From positions 1 through 5,034 of the forward strand of contig JAKAAV010000194.1 of the NCBI GenBank assembly GCA_021802185.1: a DNA stretch of 5,034 bases. The letters are read 5' to 3'. This DNA comes from Chloroflexota bacterium. GTDB taxonomy: Bacteria; Chloroflexota; Limnocylindria; Limnocylindrales; CSP1-4. This document shows, piece after piece, positions 1-5,034 of the stretch. Every line of letters starts with the position of its first letter. The first letter of the stretch is position 1. Made by a program: the position numbers and the translations under genes. The notes beneath the pieces are model-generated. The model was not told where the DNA came from and made no database searches. It saw nothing but the letters and a program-made list of their open reading frames with translations.

Positions 1-1256
1 AGCAGCAGCAGGTGCTCGTACTCGTAGAAGTCGCGGTACTCCATCAGCGCGTAGCCCAGGTACGTGCCGATCGTCTCGTACACACGCCTGGCTCGCTCGT
101 CGCCGGCCGCCATCAGGCGCTGGAGCATCGCGAGGCGCTCGGGCAGGGCCGCAGCGGGGTCGGCCTCGATCCCCGCGGCCGGGAGCAGGCGCCCCACGGC
201 CTGCTGGGAGAAGTACTGCGCGCCGCACCCGCGGTCGCCGGACCACTCGTCGACGGGCGCGGCGGGCGCGTAGTCGATCGGGACGAACGCGAGCTCGTCG
301 AGCCAGGAGGTCAGCTGGCCGTCGGGCGTGACGTAGCCCGCGGCCTCGCTCGACCCCATCGCGATCCCGAGGAGCCCGCCGGCGCCCGACAGCATCGAGC
401 CGGCGAGCGCCGTGACCTCGCCGTCGTTGACGACGACGAACGGGATCCCGTTCCAGGCGTGCCTGAGCTCGTCGAACAGGCCGCGCACGCGCGACTCGAA
501 CAGCGGCCGTGGGACCGCCCGGAACAGCGATGCGGCCCTCACCTCGTTGTCGACGTAGACCCCCGCGGCGCTCCCGCCGATCGCGTCCACGCGCGGCATG
601 TGCGCGGCCGCCGAGCGCAGCGCGTCCATGACCTGGTCGAAGTGCCACTGCGGGTCGGGCTGGTGCGACGGATCCCAGACGATCTCCTCGCTGAACACCA
701 CCTCGCCGTCGACGACCGCCGCGACCTTGCGGTCGCTCGCACCGAGATCGAAGCCGATCCGACAGCCGTCGAGATGGCGTCCGAGCGACGACGTGGACGC
801 CCGCGACACGGGGAAGTCCGACCGCGGCGCCGCGACGACCTCGAACGGGGCGAGGAAGAGCTCCTCCCCCATCATGTGCGCGTCGAACCGGCCCGTCGGC
901 GTCTCCTCGAAGTGGAGGCGCAGGGCCCGGACGAGCCCGTCCGGCCCGTCGATCCACACGCGGTTGCCGCCGCGGGACCACAGCAGGAACTTCACGAGCC
1001 GCTCGACGAACGCGTGGCTGGCGGCGGCCTCTGGGTGCTCGTCCGGGAAGACGAGCGTCTCGCGTGTCGACACCGTCCCGCCCGGCTGCTCGACCGCGAC
1101 CGCCACAGGCACGCCCTCGCCGAAGACGGCGATCGCCGCGGCCATCGCGCGACGGGCGATCGCGGCGGGCCGGAACCGGGGGTCCAGCGGCGGCTGCACC
1201 CGTGGCGCGACCAGGTACGAGCGGAGGTCGGCAACCAGGTGCTCCTTCGTCCCCAT
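1..1256 (-). CDS. ROK/ASKHA-type sugar kinase-like protein, 3' end cut by window edge
   Basis: The frame is open from ATG 1256 to the window edge, giving 418 visible residues with no stop. Motifs of the ROK sugar-kinase fold are visible. A phosphate-1 loop DLGASDRK lies at residues 170-177, a Gly/Ala-rich GGSAAGVY at 227-234, a catalytic-type NDGE at 277-280 (Asp278 would be the base) and a glycine/serine phosphate-2-like MGSSE at 300-304. ROK enzymes usually begin at the phosphate-1 loop; here about 165 residues of unrecognised sequence precede it. In the region of the ROK zinc motif (340-349) only Cys344 is seen, where classic members have several cysteines. The likely role is ATP-dependent phosphorylation of a sugar or amino sugar in the cytoplasm, supported by the SIS-domain gene 66 bases upstream. 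A regulatory or non-catalytic role is possible. The start is supported by AGGAG seven bases upstream. The fold is fairly sure; the substrate is unknown. Confidence 0.8.
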   Translation of the reverse strand, partial: MGTKEHLVADLRSYLVAPRVQPPLDPRFRPAAIARRAMAAAIAVFGEGVPVAVAVEQPGGTVSTRETLVFPDEHPEAAASHAFVERLVKFLLWSRGGNRVWIDGPDGLVRALRLHFEETPTGRFDAHMMGEELFLAPFEVVAAPRSDFPVSRASTSSLGRHLDGCRIGFDLGASDRKVAAVVDGEVVFSEEIVWDPSHQPDPQWHFDQVMDALRSAAAHMPRVDAIGGSAAGVYVDNEVRAASLFRAVPRPLFESRVRGLFDELRHAWNGIPFVVVNDGEVTALAGSMLSGAGGLLGIAMGSSEAAGYVTPDGQLTSWLDELAFVPIDYAPAAPVDEWSGDRGCGAQYFSQQAVGRLLPAAGIEADPAAALPERLAMLQRLMAAGDERARRVYETIGTYLGYALMEYRDFYEYEHLLL

Positions 1257-1263
1257 GCTGTTG

Positions 1264-1275
1264 CTCCTGTCCTCC
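1264..1275 (-). promoter_or_regulatory. Ribosome binding site of the ROK-like gene
   Basis: On the minus strand AGGAG (1268-1264) sits seven bases before ATG 1256, and a second Shine-Dalgarno-like GGAGG (1275-1271) lies just upstream. This fixes the start of the kinase-like gene. The 66-base space after the SIS stop shows no hairpin or promoter that I can recognise, so read-through from the SIS gene is likely. Confidence 0.7.
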
Positions 1276-1322
1276 GTCCCTTGCGGCCGGGCACGCCTGA
1301 TCGACAGCCCGGTCGCGTGCGG

Positions 1323-2351
1323 TCAGCGCGTCAGCGTGACCTTCGTGATGTTCCTGGGCGTCTCGGTGTCCAGCCCGCGGGCGCGGGCCAGGTGATAGGC
1401 GAACAGCTGGGCCGGCACGATCGCGACGAGCGGAGAGAGCCACTCGGGCACGACGGGCAGCGCGACGACGTCGCCGAGGCCCTCGACCTCGGGCGCGTCG
1501 GAGAGGACGAGCAGGTTCGCCCGCTGGTCGTGCAGGCGGCGCAGCAGCTCGAGCATGCCGGGCAGCGCCGGGCCCTGTGTCGCGACCGCGAGCACGGGGA
1601 AGCCCGGCTCGACGAGCGCGATCGGGCCATGCTGGAAGTCGGCCGCGGAATACGGGTCGGCGAGCAGGTAGGCGAGCTCCTTGAGCTTGAGCGCCCACTC
1701 GCGAGCCGTGGCGTAGTGGAGGCCACGCGCCAGGACCACCGTGCGGTCCTCGGTCGCGCGCGCGGCCGCGAGCGCGGCCACGCGGCCCTCCTCGAGCAGC
1801 GCTGCACGGATCGCGTCCGGGACGGCTCGCAGCTGGACCGCCGACTCGTCGTCGCCGCTGAGCGCGGACGAGAGCATGGCGAGGATCGCGATCTCGGCCA
1901 GGTATGTCTTGGTCGCCGCGACCGCCCGTTCCGGGCCCGCGTCGAGCGTGACCACGTGCTCCGCCGCCTGGGCCAGCTCCGAGCCGGGCTCGTTCGTGAT
2001 CGCGGCGGTCAGCGCGCCCTGGCGCCGCGCGTGCTCGAGCACCGCCACGACGTCGGGCGAACGCCCCGACTGCGAGATGCCGAGCACGGCCGCGTTCCGC
2101 AGCCGCGGCCCCGTGCCGTAGACCGAGACGAGCGACGGGGCCGCGAGCGCGACCGGGAGCCGGTTGCGCAGACCGAGCACGTACTGGCCGTAGATCGCGG
2201 CGTGGTCGGACGTCCCACGCGCGGCGATCAGGACCAGGTCGACGTCCCGTTCTCGGATCGCGCGCGCAAGCTCGCGCACCGGCGCCATCGACGTCTCGAG
2301 CAGCCGCTCGACGACACCCGGTTCCTCCCCCAGTTCGGATCTCATGGTCAT
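1323..2351 (-). CDS. SIS-domain amino-sugar-phosphate isomerase/deaminase (GlmS isomerase-like)
   Basis: This complete 342-residue protein has two tandem SIS (sugar isomerase) domains, about 25-160 and 190-325. Sugar-phosphate-binding motifs are clear: ARGTSDHAA at 44-52, SQSGRSPD at 93-100 and ERAVAATKTY at 141-150. The second domain holds KLKE at 222-225 and HGP at 241-243. Glu225 and His241 are 16 residues apart, as are Glu488 and His504 in E. coli GlmS. The C-terminal PRNITK places Lys337 where GlmS has its ring-opening lysine. There is no N-terminal glutaminase domain and no Cys nucleophile, so it cannot be a full glutamine-dependent synthase. It fits the single-unit deaminases and isomerases (NagB-II, AgaS or FrlB type), which act in the cytoplasm on aminated or glycated sugar phosphates. 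Its neighbour is a sugar-kinase-like gene, suggesting a two-step catabolic route. The exact substrate cannot be read from sequence. ATG 2351 is preferred over ATG 2345 because of Shine-Dalgarno spacing. Confidence 0.92.
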   Translation of the reverse strand: MTMRSELGEEPGVVERLLETSMAPVRELARAIRERDVDLVLIAARGTSDHAAIYGQYVLGLRNRLPVALAAPSLVSVYGTGPRLRNAAVLGISQSGRSPDVVAVLEHARRQGALTAAITNEPGSELAQAAEHVVTLDAGPERAVAATKTYLAEIAILAMLSSALSGDDESAVQLRAVPDAIRAALLEEGRVAALAAARATEDRTVVLARGLHYATAREWALKLKELAYLLADPYSAADFQHGPIALVEPGFPVLAVATQGPALPGMLELLRRLHDQRANLLVLSDAPEVEGLGDVVALPVVPEWLSPLVAIVPAQLFAYHLARARGLDTETPRNITKVTLTR

Positions 2352-2358
2352 GAGAGTG

Positions 2359-2363
2359 TCTCC
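2359..2363 (-). promoter_or_regulatory. Ribosome binding site deciding the SIS gene start
   Basis: GGAGA on the minus strand (2363-2359), with its GGAG core ending at 2360, lies eight bases before ATG 2351. The in-frame ATG at 2345 would be 14 bases away, too far, so 2351 is the better start. Confidence 0.65.
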
Positions 2364-2502
2364 ATTGAGGCGACGTCCAGCCGATCGGGCGACGACGGAA
2401 CGGGAACGACCGCTTCGCGCCGCCCAGGAAGAACGGGATCAGATAAGCGCGTCGAACGGCATCTCCGTGTCGGTCCACCTCGGGGCCCGGTCCGGCGACG
2501 TT

Positions 2503-2517
2503 GTCCAACGACTGGAC
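2503..2517. repeat. Small inverted repeat, possible operator upstream of the SIS gene
   Basis: GTCCA (2503-2507) and TGGAC (2513-2517) form a perfect 5-bp inverted repeat with a 5-base spacer, about 150 bases before the SIS start. The same GTCCA/TGGAC words recur nearby at 2473-2477 and 2549-2553. This could be a dimeric repressor site (GntR-family sites in amino-sugar operons use TGGTC/GACCA-type arms), but arms this short can arise by chance in GC-rich DNA. Confidence 0.2.
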
Positions 2518-2615
2518 CAGCCAGAGCATAGGGTCCTCATCAGGAGGCTGGACTTGCTCTTCTCCGAGCGGCGCGGGCGACGGGGGAGCGCGACGAGCTG
2601 AGGTCGGGATGCCAC

Positions 2616-2658
2616 GAGGCCGGCTCGGCTCGGGGGCGCGTCGGTTCCGGCCGGCCTC
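2616..2658 (-). terminator. Hairpin downstream of the MFS gene, possible terminator
   Basis: GAGGCCGGC (2616-2624) and GCCGGCCTC (2650-2658) are perfect 9-bp complementary arms around a 25-base loop, starting 17 bases past the MFS stop in the direction of transcription. The stem is eight of nine G/C pairs. There is no T-run after it on the minus strand, so it is not a textbook intrinsic terminator; many high-GC bacteria end or stabilise transcripts with U-poor hairpins. The long loop weakens the case. Confidence 0.35.
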
Positions 2659-2675
2659 TTCTCGGCTGGCGCGAG

Positions 2676-4088
2676 TCATGCCGGGGTCGAGCGAAGGCGC
2701 GACTCGCGGATCGGCAGGCAGGCGAGCGCGGCCACGACGAACGACGCGGCCATGATCCAGAACGTGAGCGGAAGCCCGTGCGCCTCCCCCGCCGCGTCGA
2801 TGACGAACCCGAACACGGCGGACCACAGGGAGCCCACGCCGAACGCGAGCGTGAAGTAGAGCGAGAACGACACGTCGCGCAGGTGGGCGGGCGCGATGTC
2901 CGCGAGCAGCGACTGCAGCTGCGGGCTTTCGACGAACCCGAAGGCGCTGAGCAGCACGATCGCCACCCAGAGCCAGCCGACATGCGTCCCGGCGAGCGCG
3001 AACAGCGCGATCGATACGGCGCCGGCGAGGTAGGCCCCGACGATGACGGGCTTCCGGCCGACCCGGTCGGACAGCCAGCCGGCCACGAGCGGTGTGGGCA
3101 CGCTGCCGGCGAGGAACACGGCGTACATCACGCCGACCGACGACGGGCCGAGGTTCGCGACGCGCGCCAGGTACAGCGGCACGAACAGGTTGAGGATGCC
3201 GAGGCCGCGTCCCCCGGCGGCGACCATCGACGCGAGGTAGACCCACAGCACGTCGCGGTCGCGCAGGATGGCCGCGAAGCCCGAGCGCAGGGTCCCGCCG
3301 GCGCGCGCCGCGGCCCGGTCGGCGCCGGATTCGCGGATGAGCGGCACCATCGCGAGGGCGATCAGGATGGCGGGCACGCCGAACAGCACGACGGTGATCC
3401 GCCAGCCGACACCCGCCAGCAGCCACGTCCCGATGAGCGGGATCGTGATCGTGCCGACGTTGCCACCGGCGATGTGTGCGCTGATCGCAAACCCGCGGCG
3501 CTCCGGCGGGAACTGCTCCGAGAGCAGTGCGTTGCCGACGGGATGCTGCGGCGACCCGCCGACCTTCGACAGCACGTTCGCGATCGAGAACCCGACGAAC
3601 GACGGGGCGAGGGCCTGCGCCGCCATGCCGCTGCCGAACAGGACGCCCCCGGCGACGAGGATGCGCTTGCGCGAGACGACCCGGGTGAGCCCGCTGTACG
3701 TGAGCTGGAAGAACCCGGCCGTGAGGCTCCCGAGCGCGGTGAGGAACGCGATCTGCGCCGCGCCGACGTGGTACTCCTCGATGATCACGAGATAGACGAG
3801 GGGCAGGATCGCGGCCTGGGCGTGGTTGACGGCGTGCGCGACCGCGAGCAGCCCGAGGGTCAGGCGCGGGCGGACGCCGACATCGCCCGGGGACGACGTG
3901 GCGCTGGCATGGGGTGTTGCGGGCGACGCACCACGCGAGACGGGCCACGCACGACCCGCTGCGGGCGGTGCCGCGCCGGCGGCTTGCGTGGTCACGTCCG
4001 CCCGCCCGGAGCCGTGCTGGCGCGGCGTGGTCGGCGCGGGCATCGCGACGGGGGCGTCGTGCGACGCGCGAGGGACCGAGGGTGGCAC
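2676..4088 (-). CDS. MFS transporter, fosmidomycin-resistance (Fsr)-like
   Basis: This is a membrane transporter of the major facilitator superfamily, 470 residues from GTG 4088. About 70 hydrophilic Pro/Ala/Ser/Thr-rich residues come first, then roughly twelve hydrophobic segments from residue about 75 to 460. Family marks are GGSPQHP at 177-183 (the Fsr-type Gly-rich plus HP motif in the N-terminal half) and the motif-A-like loop GWLSDRVGRKP at 337-347 in the second half. A charged loop at about 252-280 separates the halves. The substrate cannot be read; relatives include drug-efflux pumps and uncharacterised exporters, and proton-coupled transport is expected. The start is uncertain. GTG 4088 follows a strong GGAGGAG, though with a long 12-base spacer; ATG 4043 (455 residues) and GTG 3995 (439 residues) are alternatives without a clear ribosome binding site. 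The preceding deacetylase ends 29 bases upstream, so the two are probably one operon. An MFS protein with so long a polar N-terminus is unusual, which is a reason to favour a later start. Confidence 0.88.
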   Translation of the reverse strand: MPPSVPRASHDAPVAMPAPTTPRQHGSGRADVTTQAAGAAPPAAGRAWPVSRGASPATPHASATSSPGDVGVRPRLTLGLLAVAHAVNHAQAAILPLVYLVIIEEYHVGAAQIAFLTALGSLTAGFFQLTYSGLTRVVSRKRILVAGGVLFGSGMAAQALAPSFVGFSIANVLSKVGGSPQHPVGNALLSEQFPPERRGFAISAHIAGGNVGTITIPLIGTWLLAGVGWRITVVLFGVPAILIALAMVPLIRESGADRAAARAGGTLRSGFAAILRDRDVLWVYLASMVAAGGRGLGILNLFVPLYLARVANLGPSSVGVMYAVFLAGSVPTPLVAGWLSDRVGRKPVIVGAYLAGAVSIALFALAGTHVGWLWVAIVLLSAFGFVESPQLQSLLADIAPAHLRDVSFSLYFTLAFGVGSLWSAVFGFVIDAAGEAHGLPLTFWIMAASFVVAALACLPIRESRLRSTPA

Positions 4089-4100
4089 GGGACCGACTCG

Positions 4101-4107
4101 CTCCTCC
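4101..4107 (-). promoter_or_regulatory. Ribosome binding site of the MFS gene
   Basis: A seven-base GGAGGAG on the minus strand (4107-4101) lies between the deacetylase stop (4120-4118) and GTG 4088, with 12 bases to the start codon. It is the best Shine-Dalgarno match in the window and is the main reason for choosing GTG 4088 over ATG 4043. The spacing is longer than usual. Confidence 0.5.
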
Positions 4108-4117
4108 GGTCGACCCG

Positions 4118-5034
4118 CTAGCCGCCGTACTGGCTGACGGCCGCAACCAGCGCCGCGGGAGACGTTCCCGGACCGACACGCATGCGCGGCACGGTGAAGC
4201 GTCCGGCGTAAGACTCGCCTGCCCCGTACACCGTCGTCGCCGCAAGCTCGTATCCATCCTGCGCGAGGATCGGCAGGTCCTGCGCGCTCCAGTTCCCGTA
4301 CGGGTAGGCGAGCGTGACGGGCGCGACGCCCGTCCATTGCCGGATGACACGGCCTGCGTCGGCGATCTCGGACTGCGCGGTCGCCGGCGGCACGATCCCG
4401 AGGCCGACGTGATGCACCGTGTGGTTCGCGATCTCGTCGCCGGCGCGGGTCAGCGCGCAGAGCTCGGGGCCGGTGAAGAACGCGCCGATCCCGATCCTGT
4501 CGGTGATCACGAAGAACGTGCCGACGTAGCCGTACTGCCTGAACACCGGCAGCACGTAGTTGTAGCCGTCGCTGTAGCCGTCGTCGAACGTGATCACGAG
4601 CGTGCGCGGCGGCTCCGGGACCCCGGCAGCGAGGTCGGCGCCGAGCTGCCGGAACGTGACGGTGTGCCAGCCGGCCGCGTGCAGGGCCGCCATCTGCGCC
4701 GCGAACAGGGTAGGCGGCACGACCAGGCTCGGCAGTGAATCGCCCATGCGCGAGAGCGGCACGACGCGGTGGTACATCAGGACGGGCACGTGCTCGACCA
4801 GCGCGGTGTTGCGCCACACGATGGGCCTGGCCGGAGCCTGCGGCTGGGAAGCGGAGCCGGTCGTCGTCGCGGGCGAACTCGTCGGCCCGGGGCTGGTCGG
4901 CGTGCAGGCCGGCGCCGGGACGGCGCGCGCCACGGACCCGACGGTGGTGCGGCCCAGCTGGCTCGGCGGCGCGGGTCGGGATGACGGGACGCCGGCGGCT
5001 GCCGACGCCTGGCCGGAAGCCCGGTTCGCGGTGG
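4118..5034 (-). CDS. Extracytoplasmic polysaccharide deacetylase (NodB domain), 5' end outside window
   Basis: This is a carbohydrate esterase family 4-type deacetylase that would remove N- or O-acetyl groups from a glycan outside the cytoplasmic membrane. Numbering from the GTG codon at 4933, VLMYHRV is at 51-57, the metal and catalytic motif TFDDG at 115-119, the metal-binding HTVHH at 171-175 and AYPYG at 209-213. The C-terminal VPRMRV (248-253) is also typical of this group. The Asp-His-His metal set is intact, so it should be active. The first roughly 75 visible residues are a Pro/Ala/Ser/Thr-rich linker without a hydrophobic signal. The frame stays open through all 33 codons between 4933 and the window edge, and no ribosome binding site precedes GTG 4933. 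I therefore infer that the true start, with a signal peptide or membrane anchor, lies beyond 5034. It ends 29 bases before the MFS gene. The natural substrate (peptidoglycan, poly-N-acetylglucosamine or another) is not visible. Confidence 0.9.
   Translation of the reverse strand, partial: TANRASGQASAAAGVPSSRPAPPSQLGRTTVGSVARAVPAPACTPTSPGPTSSPATTTGSASQPQAPARPIVWRNTALVEHVPVLMYHRVVPLSRMGDSLPSLVVPPTLFAAQMAALHAAGWHTVTFRQLGADLAAGVPEPPRTLVITFDDGYSDGYNYVLPVFRQYGYVGTFFVITDRIGIGAFFTGPELCALTRAGDEIANHTVHHVGLGIVPPATAQSEIADAGRVIRQWTGVAPVTLAYPYGNWSAQDLPILAQDGYELAATTVYGAGESYAGRFTVPRMRVGPGTSPAALVAAVSQYGG

Larger units (their letters stand above)
2352..2675. other. 324-base gap between two minus-strand transcription units
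   Basis: This lies between the MFS stop and the SIS start and should hold the end of the first transcript and the promoter of the second. I see a perfect 9-bp hairpin (2616-2658) and a 5-bp inverted repeat (2503-2517). I see no convincing -35/-10 pair on the minus strand; the most AT-rich spot is the TTATCT around 2441-2446, without a well-spaced -35. Parts of the gap have codon-like composition in minus frames, but these are broken by frame changes and a stop (TGA at 2441-2439). No RNA gene was recognised. Confidence 0.6.

Noticed and set aside
1..12. AGCAGCAGCAG triplet run at the left edge.
   Set aside because: It is a run of CTG leucine codons in the ROK-like gene, too short to be a meaningful repeat.
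12..2531. 839-codon open frame on the plus strand.
   Set aside because: It lies antisense to the SIS and ROK-like genes, is Arg/His/Asp/Gly-rich with no recognisable domain, and spans both genes and the gap. It is a typical GC-driven shadow.
2439..2540. 33-codon minus-strand ORF in the gap, starting at ATG 2540.
   Set aside because: It has no ribosome binding site, unusual Trp/Ser/Arg-rich content and no recognisable family. It is mentioned only as part of the broken coding-like signal.
1..2679. Minus-strand frame open from ATG 2679 (overlapping the MFS stop as ATGA) to the window edge without a stop.
   Set aside because: Beyond 2351 it runs out of frame through both the SIS and ROK-like genes, whose motifs are clear in their own frame. 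The ATGA overlap is attractive, but the frame gives no plausible product end.
2778..4121. 447-codon open frame on the plus strand opposite the MFS gene.
   Set aside because: It is rich in Arg, Asp, Glu and His with no domain, and it mirrors a well-supported transporter.
4089..4817. Minus frame extending the MFS gene upstream to ATG 4817, giving a 713-residue fusion.
   Set aside because: That extension overlaps the deacetylase in another frame and is Arg-rich and domain-free. The NodB motifs prove which frame is coding.
4118..4933. Complete 271-residue deacetylase starting at GTG 4933.
   Set aside because: There is no ribosome binding site, no signal peptide, and the frame is open to the window edge. 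A partial gene with its start beyond 5034 explains this better.

Overview
The window is very G+C-rich DNA (roughly 70% by eye). All four recognisable genes lie on the minus strand, and their codons end mostly in G or C. This fits a high-GC bacterium such as an actinomycete (Thermoleophilia-like lineages included) or a high-GC Chloroflexota. That placement is inference from composition and gene style; no marker gene is present.

In the direction of transcription (right to left) there are two gene pairs. The first is an extracytoplasmic NodB-type polysaccharide deacetylase, cut by the right edge at 5034 (stop at 4118), followed 29 bases later by a fosmidomycin-resistance-like major facilitator transporter (4088 to 2676). 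These two are probably co-transcribed. A 324-base gap (2675 to 2352) follows. It contains a perfect 9-bp hairpin that could end the first unit, a small inverted repeat that could be an operator for the second, and no gene I can support. The second pair is a SIS-domain sugar isomerase/deaminase (2351 to 1323) and, 66 bases on, an atypical ROK/ASKHA-type sugar kinase-like protein that runs off the left edge (1256 to 1).

The SIS protein resembles the isomerase half of GlmS and keeps its key Glu, His and Lys. It has no glutaminase domain, so it is better read as an amino-sugar-phosphate deaminase or isomerase. With a sugar-kinase-like partner this suggests a small cytoplasmic amino-sugar route: phosphorylate, then deaminate or isomerise toward fructose 6-phosphate. 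The kinase-like protein has a long unexplained N-terminal region and lacks most of the ROK zinc-site cysteines, so its activity is uncertain. The deacetylase could act on N-acetylated glycans outside the membrane, but nothing in the sequence links it functionally to the SIS/ROK pair.

I found no RNA gene, insertion sequence, CRISPR array or attachment site. Very long open frames on the plus strand and in another minus frame are composition-driven shadows of the real genes. I see no clearly new system here. The points most worth a second look are the SIS plus atypical ROK pair and the coding-like but frame-broken DNA in the 324-base gap.
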